A DNA stretch of 19,935 nt from Armatimonadetes bacterium UBA1398 (GTDB taxonomy: Bacteria > Armatimonadota > Zipacnadia > UBA1398), in NCBI GenBank assembly GCA_002305165.1, contig DBQI01000061.1, forward strand, positions 70,033 to 89,967. The letters are read 5' to 3'. Below, piece by piece: positions 1-7,423 of the stretch. Position 1 is the first letter of the stretch. Every line of letters starts with the position of its first letter. Below the pieces are notes generated by a model that was given only the letters and a program-made list of their open reading frames with translations, was not told the DNA's origin and did no database searches. Position numbers and translations under genes: made by a program.

Positions 1-192
1 GTCGAGGACCTCGGCGTCAATGGGGTCCGTGAGGAGGCAGACGACGCCATCGCACCCCCTCACGTAGTCCAGTAGCTCGCCCCGGGTGAGCACCCGGTCG
101 TCGGGGTTGATGCGGGCGTCAGGGGCGATCTCCCGCACGATGGGAATGCCCGGATCCGGGATCTCCCGGGTGACGGATACCTTGTAGGGCAT
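1..192 (-). CDS. D-isomer-specific 2-hydroxyacid dehydrogenase (glyoxylate/hydroxypyruvate reductase type), N-terminal part
   Basis: The reverse strand reads in one open frame from an ATG at 192 to the window edge, giving 64 residues that begin MPYKVSVTREIPDPGIPIV. The stretch contains the family-typical pattern VTREIP, then NPDDRVLTRGELL, then LLTDPIDAEVLD. This is the substrate-binding N-terminal lobe of NAD(P)-dependent D-2-hydroxyacid dehydrogenases of the glyoxylate/hydroxypyruvate reductase branch, which reduce 2-oxoacids in the cytoplasm. The NAD-binding Rossmann domain and the catalytic Arg, Glu and His lie outside the window, so the exact substrate cannot be read. The start is supported by GAGAGGAG a few bases upstream on the minus strand. 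The gene is divergent from the transporter gene at 274, with about 80 bp between them to hold both promoters. Confidence 0.8.
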   Translation of the reverse strand, partial: MPYKVSVTREIPDPGIPIVREIAPDARINPDDRVLTRGELLDYVRGCDGVVCLLTDPIDAEVLD

Positions 193-273
193 AGCGTGGC
201 TCCTCTCGAATGCGTGGCACACAACCGGCGAGGATGGTTCGTCCCCTAGCGCGTACGCCCTTCCCGGTGGCGG

Positions 274-993
274 ATGGAGGTCAGTGATCTGGACGCGGAA
301 CGCAGCCAGCCGAGCGGTCCCGGGCGGGGCACGCGGGCCAGGGACCTCATCACCGGGGTGTTCGTGGCATCGCTGCTGATCTCCAACGTGATCACGGTGA
401 AGCCCGTGTCCATCATGGGTTTCACTATCGACGCGGGCACGATGCTGTTCCCCCTTACCTACATCTTCGGGGACATCCTGACCGAAGTATACGGCTACGC
501 CCAAGCGCGCCGAACGATCTGGATCGGGCTGATCTGCAACCTCCTACTGGCGGGCTGCGCAGCCCTCGCCGTGTGGCTGCCGAGCGATCCGACGTGGGAG
601 CTGCAGGAGGCCTACGCGGCGGTCCTGGGCAGCACGCCTCGTATCGTGGGGGCGTCGCTGCTCGCCTACTGGTGCGGCGAGTTCGCGAACAGCGCGGTGC
701 TCGCGAAGCTGAAAGTGTGGACCCAGGGACGGTTCCTGTGGGTTCGGACCCTCGGGAGCACGATCGTAGGGCAGAGCATTGACTCGGGGATCTTCGTGTT
801 CGCGGCCTTCTGGGGCGTGTGGGAGCCATCGGTGGTGGTAGCGGTGTTCTACGCGAACGTCATCCTGAAGACCGGCTACGAGGCTCTCGCGACGCCCTTC
901 ACCTATGCCATAGTAGGAGCGCTGAAGCGAATCGAGGGACAGGACCCGATGGACCGGGATACGCGCCTGACCCCCTTCCGCTGGGGAGACTGA
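274..993 (+). CDS. yhhQ: Queuosine precursor transporter, YhhQ/DUF165 family
   Basis: A 239-residue integral membrane protein with about six hydrophobic segments. YhhQ-family transporters import queuine precursors such as preQ0 or preQ1 for tRNA queuosine synthesis. The diagnostic block FPLTYIFGDILTEVYG at residues 59-74, followed by ARR at 78-80, matches the family signature, and so does the later GQSIDSGIFVFAAFWG. The first 24 residues are hydrophilic and Arg-rich and precede the first membrane segment. The ATG at 274 has only a weak GGTGGCGG upstream, so the true start could differ slightly. It is the first gene of the plus-strand series, and 37 bp separate it from the Tat-exported protein. 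No other queuosine gene is present here, so this looks like a salvage transporter placed by chance. I could not recognise a preQ1 riboswitch in the 80-bp leader. Confidence 0.9.
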   Translation: MEVSDLDAERSQPSGPGRGTRARDLITGVFVASLLISNVITVKPVSIMGFTIDAGTMLFPLTYIFGDILTEVYGYAQARRTIWIGLICNLLLAGCAALAVWLPSDPTWELQEAYAAVLGSTPRIVGASLLAYWCGEFANSAVLAKLKVWTQGRFLWVRTLGSTIVGQSIDSGIFVFAAFWGVWEPSVVVAVFYANVILKTGYEALATPFTYAIVGALKRIEGQDPMDRDTRLTPFRWGD

Positions 994-1030
994 CCCCCGA
1001 GGCGCATCCATACGTAGAGAGAGGCACCTG

Positions 1031-4000
1031 ATGCACCGCCGAGACTTCATCAAGACCACGGGGCTCATGGCTTCGGCCGCATGGCTATGGGACGGCGGGC
1101 AGTTCGTCCTCGCGGACGAGGCCGCCCGCTATCCCGACGACGCTTTCTCGCGTCCGACCGTGGACCACATTCCGTGCTTCGAGACCCTTGCCGGCATCTC
1201 ACCTGCCGGCAGCATCCACACCCGGGCGGCGCTTTATCGGCGCACGATCCACAGAAGCGGCCCGGTTGAGCGAGTCCAGGTCGGTAACCGCATCGAGCTC
1301 GCGCCCTGGGAGGGCAGGCAGGCTACTCGCTGGGTCCTAGAGCCGGTCCATGTTGACAACGGGTGGATGCGAGTGCCGCTGTGGCTCCGCCGTGCGCCCG
1401 AGGCCATTGCCGTGAGGGTGCGTGTCGACGGCCCGTCCGGTACGACCCTATCGGCGGACATCACGGAACTGCCGTGGCCCGCGCTGCCGGAGCTGGACGC
1501 GGCCGCCTGGCAGGTGGGCGCCACTCAGCGGCTGCGGCCGGGTGTGGTGGAGGAGGTGCGGTTCGATCTCGCCGAAGCGACGCTCCGGCCGGGCCAGGAG
1601 GTGGATCGCGAGGCGCCACGTTGGCCGGCGAACAGCCTGACGCTGCGGCTCGAAGGCCTTACCCCGGGGCAACACTACGAGGTGCTTCTCGCGGGGCTGA
1701 CGGTCCTCTACCCCACTCCGGGCGATCTCTCTGTGCGCGAGCTCGAGGTTCCGGGTCCACTACGCGCCGGGCGCGAGGCGTCCGTCGTCGTTGCGACCAA
1801 CGCCGTCCCACGCGGTCGGCTCGTGGATCTGGAGTTCCGGCAGAGGGAACACACCCTTTGGCGCGTCCGCCTGGCCGAGGCGGAGGTTGCCGCGCTGCCC
1901 CGGGGCGTACTGGTTGATCGGCCGGTCCCGTGGTACCTGCCCGACGGCGAGTACGGCGTGGGCCTCGTTGTGAATGGCTACCGCGTAGCGGGGGCGGAGG
2001 CTCGCGTCCGCGTGGAGGGCGCGACGCCGCGCCTCCCGGAGGCGTCGGTGCGCCCGCACCAGGGGCGGCCGACCTTCCACCTCGACGGGCGCCCCACGAC
2101 TTGGCACGGCTACGCCTCCTACGACTACCAGCCTGGCAACGTCTCCGACTTCGCACGCCATGGGGCCAACGTCTTCTGCATGCCGGTCTCGACCGGTGGC
2201 CACGTGCACAACATCGGCGCCTCTCCACTGACGCCGGACGGCGGATGGGACTTCACCGAGATCGACGAGAAGGTCTGCCAGTCGCTCCAGGACAACCCGG
2301 CGGGGCTGCTCTTCCCCCGCGTGAACCTCGCCCTCCCGCGCCAGTGGGCCCACGCGCACCCCAATGAAGTGTGCCTCGTCGAGTCAGAGGCGGGGCTGCT
2401 CCCATGGGAGGAGGGCGATGCCTACCCGGCGCCTTCCATCGCCTCCTCGGTCTGGCTCAGAGACCAGGAGGAGGCCCTGCGGCGGGTGATCCGGTACTGC
2501 CTGAGCCGTCCGTGGGCGAGCCGGATCGCGGGCTTCTGGATTACCGGCGAGGTGACCGAGGAGTGGTTCCACTGGGCGTGCAACGACAAGGCCTACGCGG
2601 ACTACTCGGCGCCTGCCCAGGCCAGATTCGGTGACTGGCTCAGGAGCCGAGGCGTTCCCGTGAGTGACGACGCGCCCATTCCCGACCAAGCGACCCGCGA
2701 CTGCGGCGACTGGGACGTGTACCCGGAAGACGCGCCCCACCGTCTCGCGGCGCTCTACCATCGGCACCTCTCAGAGCTGACGTCGGAGGTCATCGGCCAC
2801 TTCGCGGGGGTAGTGAAGGAGGAGACCCGGGGCCGCAGCCTCGTGGGAACCTTCCATGGGTACGTGATCCAGCTCGCGGGGGAGCCGAGGCAGGCGCTGG
2901 CAGGGCACTTCGACGCGCGCCGGTACCTCGACGACCCGAACATCGACTACGTGGCGGGCATCCCTCTCCACGACTTCCGAATGCTCACCAACGGCTACAA
3001 CCCCTATGTCATCGCCTACGAGAGCGTCGCGGCGGCGGGGAAGCTCTACGTGAACGAGAACGATCTCTTCTCCTGGCTGCATCCCGGCCCGTGGCATGTG
3101 CACTATGACGAGGAGGACCCGTTCGGCGGAGCCGTCGCGATGCATCGTCGGAACCTAGCGGCGGATGCGGTACGCGGAGCCATGAGCCAGCGATTCTCGC
3201 TCATGTCGACGTGGCACCGGGACGACGCCCTCCAGGAGGAGTTCCAGCGGCACACAGCCATCTCGCGCGTGGCCCTGAACGTGGACCGTACGCCTGCTGT
3301 CGAGGTTGCCTTCATCGTTGACGACACGTCCTTCGCCTGGGCGCCGCCCGCCTCCACGTGGCTGCACGGCACGAACAAGCTGATGCTCCACGCCGTAGGC
3401 AAGGCCGGTGCGCCCGTTGGGGTGTGGCTGCTGTCCGACCTGGACCGGCTGCCGGACGGGATTCGACTGGTGATCGTGGCTTCGGCCATTGCAGCGAAGG
3501 ACGAGGATCTGGCGAAGCTCTCGGCCATGCTGCGAGGGGGGGCACGGAGCGTCGTGGCTGTTGGGCCCATCGGCTTGGTGAGCCCTCGCACGGGGGAGTG
3601 GAGGCCCGAGAAGCCGGGGCAGCTTCTTGGACTGCCCATCGAGGTGGTCGACGAGCGGCTGCCGGTGGGTGTGCTTGATGCGACTACCCCCGTGTCCTCC
3701 TACCCGGAGACGGCGCGGCCGCGGGCTCAGGCGTCGTCGCCGGGACGGTTCCGCTACCCCGACGGGATGGCAGCGTCGGCGGAGCGCCAGTTAGCCGCTG
3801 GAGGGCGGCTCGTCTGGCTGGGCGCCCCGCCGCTCGCGCCGGAGCTCTGGCGACAGTGGATCGAGGCCGCCGGCGCGCACTGCTACGCGCCCACGGGCTT
3901 CTTCGTTCATGCGGCGCGAGACATCGTGAGCGTCACGGCTCCGGCCGCTGGCCGGGCGGTCGTGAGGTTCCCTGACGAGGTTGAGGCGCGCGATCTGTTC

Positions 4001-4084
4001 GACGGTTTCGAGGGCCGGGGTTACGGCATCGAGTGCCCCTTCGAGGCGGGGCAAACGAGGCTGCTGCGCCTGCGCCGGAAGTAG
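1031..4084 (+). CDS. Tat-exported glycoside hydrolase-like protein (TIM barrel, beta-galactosidase-like)
   Basis: A 1017-residue protein. The N-terminus MHRRDFIKTTGLMASAAWL has a twin-arginine motif (RRDFIK, residues 3-8) followed by a short hydrophobic region, so folded export is likely. Residues of about 30-330 look like beta-rich accessory domains. From about residue 345 (FHLDGRPTTWHGYASYDY) a GH-A/GH42-like barrel follows. It contains FWITGEVTEEW with Glu507 as candidate acid/base, and LYVNENDLFSW with Glu676 as candidate nucleophile. Residues of about 800-950 (RLVIVASAIAAKDEDLAKL, then GGRLVWLGAPPLAP) resemble the glutamine-amidotransferase-like domain that follows the barrel in GH42 enzymes. 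The C-terminus is a small beta domain. The substrate is unknown; a beta-galactoside or uronate-rich polysaccharide is only a guess. The start has a good GAGAGAGG upstream. Catalytic assignments are by eye and not certain. Confidence 0.65.
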   Translation: MHRRDFIKTTGLMASAAWLWDGGQFVLADEAARYPDDAFSRPTVDHIPCFETLAGISPAGSIHTRAALYRRTIHRSGPVERVQVGNRIELAPWEGRQATRWVLEPVHVDNGWMRVPLWLRRAPEAIAVRVRVDGPSGTTLSADITELPWPALPELDAAAWQVGATQRLRPGVVEEVRFDLAEATLRPGQEVDREAPRWPANSLTLRLEGLTPGQHYEVLLAGLTVLYPTPGDLSVRELEVPGPLRAGREASVVVATNAVPRGRLVDLEFRQREHTLWRVRLAEAEVAALPRGVLVDRPVPWYLPDGEYGVGLVVNGYRVAGAEARVRVEGATPRLPEASVRPHQGRPTFHLDGRPTTWHGYASYDYQPGNVSDFARHGANVFCMPVSTGGHVHNIGASPLTPDGGWDFTEIDEKVCQSLQDNPAGLLFPRVNLALPRQWAHAHPNEVCLVESEAGLLPWEEGDAYPAPSIASSVWLRDQEEALRRVIRYCLSRPWASRIAGFWITGEVTEEWFHWACNDKAYADYSAPAQARFGDWLRSRGVPVSDDAPIPDQATRDCGDWDVYPEDAPHRLAALYHRHLSELTSEVIGHFAGVVKEETRGRSLVGTFHGYVIQLAGEPRQALAGHFDARRYLDDPNIDYVAGIPLHDFRMLTNGYNPYVIAYESVAAAGKLYVNENDLFSWLHPGPWHVHYDEEDPFGGAVAMHRRNLAADAVRGAMSQRFSLMSTWHRDDALQEEFQRHTAISRVALNVDRTPAVEVAFIVDDTSFAWAPPASTWLHGTNKLMLHAVGKAGAPVGVWLLSDLDRLPDGIRLVIVASAIAAKDEDLAKLSAMLRGGARSVVAVGPIGLVSPRTGEWRPEKPGQLLGLPIEVVDERLPVGVLDATTPVSSYPETARPRAQASSPGRFRYPDGMAASAERQLAAGGRLVWLGAPPLAPELWRQWIEAAGAHCYAPTGFFVHAARDIVSVTAPAAGRAVVRFPDEVEARDLFDGFEGRGYGIECPFEAGQTRLLRLRRK

Positions 4085-4099
4085 GCCGAGGCGACCGAT

Positions 4100-4135
4100 G
4101 GGGAGGCTTGGCGGCGCCGCTGGAGAAGCATCCCC
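4100..4135 (+). terminator. GC-rich hairpin after the Tat-exported hydrolase, no T-tract
   Basis: GGGGAGGCTT (4100-4109) pairs with AAGCATCCCC (4126-4135) at nine of ten positions, and the interior GCGGCGCCGC can fold further. The hairpin begins 15 bases after the hydrolase stop codon. No run of T follows, so it is not a classical intrinsic terminator. It could be a weak terminator or an mRNA 3'-end stabiliser. Confidence 0.4.
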
Positions 4136-4181
4136 TGGGAGCGAACCGCTCTCTTCCCAACGCACCGGAGGAGGACGAACG

Positions 4182-5408
4182 ATGGCAGGCGTTTCGGAGG
4201 CCCTTAAGGCTGTAAGCAGTGAGCTGGCCGTGGGTGGCGAGAGCCAACCACTCAGCCTATCCGCGGCGGAGCGCCCTCTCGTGAAGGCTCTCGCCGGCAC
4301 GGGCACCGAGCTGTGGCTGGACACCGGCGATCGGACCGAGGCGGCAACGTACTGGGGGCCAGAGCTCACCGCCCTCACCACGAACAACACCCTGGTCAAT
4401 AAGGTCATCCAGCGTGGGGACCTGGACGAGGCCCTCGGCGAGGCCGCCAAGAGGCTCAAGGCGGAGGCTGCGGGAGCCTCGGAGGATGACCTCGTCTACG
4501 AGCTGGGCTTCGTCGCCAATGCGCGCGTGGCCCTGGACCTGGTGCGCACGTTCGATGCCCGGGTGAGCGTGGAGCTCCATCCAGCCTTCGCCCAGGACGT
4601 GGAGGCGACGGTAGCCTGGGGCCGGCGGTACTTCGCCCTGTGCCCGGAGAGCTTCTATATCAAGGTGCCGCTCACTCCGGCGGGGATCCTCGCCGTGCGT
4701 CGGCTCAGTGCCGAGGGTATTCCCGTCAACTTCACCCTGGGCTTCTCGGCGCGCCAGAACTACCTCGCCGCCCTATTCGCCAATCCGGCCTATGTGAACG
4801 TCTTCCTGGGCCGACTGAACGCCGTGGTGGCGGACAACGGCCACGGGGATGGCGCTAACGTGGGAGAACGCGTGTGCCTGGCATCCGACGCCGTGGTCAA
4901 GGCGTTGCGGGAGTCGGGAGAGGGCGTCGTCACGAGGCAGATCGCGGCGAGCATGCGCGAGGGTGGCCAGGTGGCCACCCTGGCCGGAGTGGATGTGTAC
5001 ACCATGCCGCCCGGGGTGTTCGGGCAGTTCCTCGCGTCCGGCGCGGCCGCAGCGGATCTGCATCCCTATGACTCCGTTGATCTACCCGTGGAAGCGGACA
5101 TCGACCTCACGGCGCTGTGGGATGTCTCCGACGCCTTCCGCGGCTTCGCTGCTGAGGCGGTGCGCCGAGCGGAGGAACTGCGCGCCGGAGCCGATCTGAC
5201 TGCTCTGGCGGAGGGCGTGGACGGTGGCGGGTTCCTCCGCGAGTACACGCCAGATGAGGCCATGGAGATCCGGACAGATGGCAAGATCCCAGTGACGTCG
5301 AAATGGCTCGGGCGTGTTCCGCTGGATGACCTCATGTCTCGGGCCGCGCTGGAGTCCTTCACGGTGGATCAGAAGGCCCTCGATGACCGGCTGCGTGGCA
5401 TGCTGTAG
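4182..5408 (+). CDS. tal: Transaldolase
   Basis: A 408-residue cytoplasmic transaldolase, which moves a dihydroxyacetone unit between sugar phosphates in the non-oxidative pentose phosphate pathway. The Schiff-base lysine is Lys161 in FYIKVPLTPAG. Other family landmarks are LWLDTGD with Asp48, LTTNNTLVNK at about 66-74 in place of the usual TNPS, VSVELHP with Glu131, and NFTLGFSARQNYLAA at 183-197. It is longer than the short 220-residue FSA-type proteins, and the extra length is mostly C-terminal (about 230-408). The ATG at 4182 is chosen because GGAGGAGG lies about 7 bases upstream and the conserved region begins soon after. An in-frame extension back to 3981 would overlap the upstream gene and has no such support. 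The aldolase gene follows 118 bp downstream, consistent with a sugar-phosphate pair. Confidence 0.85.
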   Translation: MAGVSEALKAVSSELAVGGESQPLSLSAAERPLVKALAGTGTELWLDTGDRTEAATYWGPELTALTTNNTLVNKVIQRGDLDEALGEAAKRLKAEAAGASEDDLVYELGFVANARVALDLVRTFDARVSVELHPAFAQDVEATVAWGRRYFALCPESFYIKVPLTPAGILAVRRLSAEGIPVNFTLGFSARQNYLAALFANPAYVNVFLGRLNAVVADNGHGDGANVGERVCLASDAVVKALRESGEGVVTRQIAASMREGGQVATLAGVDVYTMPPGVFGQFLASGAAAADLHPYDSVDLPVEADIDLTALWDVSDAFRGFAAEAVRRAEELRAGADLTALAEGVDGGGFLREYTPDEAMEIRTDGKIPVTSKWLGRVPLDDLMSRAALESFTVDQKALDDRLRGML

Positions 5409-5431
5409 GGTTTGCGGGAGGCTTGGCGACG

Positions 5432-5460
5432 TTGACACATGGGGTGCCGTAGGGCACCAT
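5432..5460 (+). promoter_or_regulatory. Possible promoter upstream of the class II aldolase
   Basis: A perfect -35 hexamer TTGACA (5432-5437) is followed after 17 bases by CACCAT (5455-5460), which matches the -10 consensus at only three of six positions. It lies about 70-95 bases before the aldolase start. The same stretch contains GGTGCC (5443-5448) and GGCACC (5453-5458), a perfect 6-bp hairpin with a 4-base loop, so it may instead act as RNA after the transaldolase stop. The -10 match is weak. Confidence 0.3.
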
Positions 5461-5526
5461 CGTGGATTGGCACGAGGGCAGTGGCCCCATGCCATCGGAT
5501 CGTGAAGAGGGGAGCCTGAGTAGACA

Positions 5527-6543
5527 ATGGCGCTAGTTCCAATGAGAGTGTTGCTCGACCACGCGGCTGAGAACGGTTACGGCCTCGGGGCATTCAACGT
5601 GAACAACATGGAGCAGATCCAGGCGATCATGGCGGCGGCCGAGGAGACCCAGTCTCCGGTCATCATCCAGGCCAGCCGTGGGGCGCGGCAGTACACGAAT
5701 GACGCGTACCTCCGCCACCTCATGCTCGCCGCGGTGGAACTGCACCCGAACATCCCCGTCGTCATGCACCTGGACCACGGGAACTCCGTTGCCACCTGCA
5801 AGTCGGCCATCGAGCAGGGCTTCACATCGGTCATGATGGATGGCTCGCTCATGGAGGATGGCAAGACCCTGGCGGACTTCGAGTACAACGTGAAGGTCAC
5901 CAAGGAAGTCGTCGAGATGGCCCACGCCGTGGGCGCCTCGGTCGAGGGCGAGCTCGGTGCCCTGGGCGGCATCGAGGACGGCCACGGAGCCGACGTGGAT
6001 CCCAGGGCCCATCTGACCGATCCCGATCAGGCGGTCGAGTTCGTGGAGCGGACCGGCGTGGACGCGCTGGCCGTGGCCATCGGCACCTCCCACGGGGCGT
6101 ATAAGTTCAGCCGGAAGCCCGATGAGGACATCCTGGCGATCCACCTCGTGGAGGAGATCAACAAGCGGCTCCCCGGCGTCCACCTCGTCATGCACGGCTC
6201 CTCCTCTCTGCCCCAGGAGCTGCGCGATGAGATCAACAAGTATGGCGGCGCGCTCAAGCCGTCCTACGGCGTTCCCGTCGAGGCCATCCAGCGTGGGATT
6301 CGCAGCGGCGTCCGGAAGGTCAACGTCGATAGCGACAACCGGCTCGCGATGACCGGCGCGATCCGCAAGGTCTTCACGGAGAAGCCCGAGGAGTTCGACC
6401 CCCGCAAGTACCTCGGCCCCGCGCGCGACGCCATGGAGGTCGTGGTCAAGGAGCGCATGATCGCCTTCGGGCAGGCCGGCCATGCCGCCGAAGTGCCCGT
6501 AGTAACCTTGGCTGAGATGAAGGCGCGGTACGCCTCGGCGTAG
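5527..6543 (+). CDS. fba: Class II fructose-bisphosphate aldolase
   Basis: A 338-residue zinc-dependent aldolase that cleaves fructose 1,6-bisphosphate into dihydroxyacetone phosphate and glyceraldehyde 3-phosphate. The class II signatures are all present: VVMHLDHG with Asp83 (catalytic) and His84 (zinc), VMMDGS at 103-107, VEGELGALGGIED with Glu140, GTSHG with His189 (zinc), MHGSS with His223 (zinc), and VRKVNVDSDNR with Asn266 and Asp268 for substrate binding. Length and C-terminal blocks (EFDPRKYLGPA) fit the CbbA-like subtype. AGGGGAG lies 12 bases before the ATG, a long spacing, so ATG 5542 is an alternative start. Together with the transaldolase upstream it can feed sugars released by the neighbouring hydrolases into glycolysis; that link is inference. 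Confidence 0.95.
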   Translation: MALVPMRVLLDHAAENGYGLGAFNVNNMEQIQAIMAAAEETQSPVIIQASRGARQYTNDAYLRHLMLAAVELHPNIPVVMHLDHGNSVATCKSAIEQGFTSVMMDGSLMEDGKTLADFEYNVKVTKEVVEMAHAVGASVEGELGALGGIEDGHGADVDPRAHLTDPDQAVEFVERTGVDALAVAIGTSHGAYKFSRKPDEDILAIHLVEEINKRLPGVHLVMHGSSSLPQELRDEINKYGGALKPSYGVPVEAIQRGIRSGVRKVNVDSDNRLAMTGAIRKVFTEKPEEFDPRKYLGPARDAMEVVVKERMIAFGQAGHAAEVPVVTLAEMKARYASA

Positions 6544-6573
6544 TACCGCCGATCTACCCAGTTAGCGCTACGC

Positions 6574-6609
6574 GGGGGCGGGGCCGGGTCGTTGACCCGC
6601 CTCGCCCCT
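6574..6609 (+). terminator. Strong GC-rich hairpin between aldolase and pseudouridine synthase
   Basis: CGGGTC (6585-6590) and GACCCG (6594-6599) enclose a 3-base loop. Outside a single bulged C (6584), GGGGGCGGGG (6574-6583) pairs with CCTCGCCCCT (6600-6609), with two G-T wobbles. This gives about 16 base pairs in all. It starts about 30 bases after the aldolase stop. No T-run follows, so termination is plausible but not certain. Confidence 0.5.
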
Positions 6610-6637
6610 CTCTGTGAATGGCGTGACAGTACGACAC

Positions 6638-7396
6638 ATGGACCTGCCTCCCGAGGATGACCTCATTCGGCTGAACAAGCTCCTCGCCACCCTGGGCGTG
6701 GAGTCACGCCGCCATGCCGAGGAGATGATCATCGCGGGCCGCATCACGGTCGATGGGGTCACGGCGACCGAGAAGGGGCAGAAGGTCCGCCGAGGGGCGG
6801 TCATCAAGGTCGATGGGGTGGAAGTCGGCCCCCCTCCCCCACCCGCCTGGCTCGCGCTACACAAACCGAAGGGGTACGTCTCCACCAAGGAGGACACCCG
6901 GGACCGACCCATCGTCATGGACCTGCTGCCGCCCGAGCTCAGCCACGTGCACTCCATCGGGAGGCTCGACGGTGATGTGTCGGGACTGCTCCTGTTCACA
7001 AACCAGGGGGAGCTGACCCACCGCTTGGCCCACCCCAGCTACGGAGTGGAGAAGGTGTATCACGCGGCCACCCGGAGGCGGTTCAGCGAGGACGCGGCGC
7101 GGCGACTGGCCCACGGCGTCGACCTGAATGACGGCCCAACGGCGCCGGCGAAGTGCCGGGTAGTCGGCAGGGAGGGCTCGGGCAGCCTCGTGGAGCTCAT
7201 CATCCACGAGGGTCGCAAGCACCAGGTGAAGCGGATGTTCGAGGCGGTCGGGTACCCGCTTGCGGAGCTCCGCCGAGTCGCCGTGGGACCCGTTTCGCTT
7301 GGGGACCTCGAACGGGGCCGGTGGCGGCACCTGACCGATGCCGAGGTGGATGAGCTCTACCGGATGGCCGGCCTGCCCCGGCCCTGCCGCGAGTAG
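6638..7396 (+). CDS. rluB: 16S/23S rRNA pseudouridine synthase, RsuA/RluB family
   Basis: A pseudouridine synthase of the RsuA/RluB/RluE/RluF family, which isomerises a specific uridine in rRNA. From the ATG at 6638 the protein has 252 residues. An S4 RNA-binding domain (RLNKLLATLGVESRRHAEEMI, then GRITVDG) occupies about residues 10-55. The catalytic domain starts at LALHKPKGYVS and has the active-site motif GRLDGDVSGLLL with Asp111. The family ending EGRKHQVKRMFEAVG follows. An in-frame ATG at 6614 would add eight residues. I prefer 6638 because the strong hairpin at 6574-6609 ends only 4 bases before 6614, leaving no space for ribosome binding. Neither start has a clear Shine-Dalgarno. Its exact rRNA target (RluB or RsuA) cannot be decided by eye. 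It is convergent with metK. Confidence 0.88.
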   Translation: MDLPPEDDLIRLNKLLATLGVESRRHAEEMIIAGRITVDGVTATEKGQKVRRGAVIKVDGVEVGPPPPPAWLALHKPKGYVSTKEDTRDRPIVMDLLPPELSHVHSIGRLDGDVSGLLLFTNQGELTHRLAHPSYGVEKVYHAATRRRFSEDAARRLAHGVDLNDGPTAPAKCRVVGREGSGSLVELIIHEGRKHQVKRMFEAVGYPLAELRRVAVGPVSLGDLERGRWRHLTDAEVDELYRMAGLPRPCRE

Positions 7397-7423
7397 TGCG
7401 GGAGGGCTTCGGAGCGCGCGCCG

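Noticed and set aside
193..273. A preQ1 riboswitch before the queuosine-precursor transporter
   Set aside because: I looked for the short H-type pseudoknot with an A-rich tail and did not find it in this GC-rich 80-bp interval.
3981..4181. An N-terminal extension of the transaldolase
   Set aside because: It would overlap the end of the upstream hydrolase gene, and the GGAGGAGG next to ATG 4182 gives a much better start.
5533..6483. A 316-codon minus-strand frame
   Set aside because: It is antisense to the strongly conserved class II aldolase and has no domain or ribosome-binding support.
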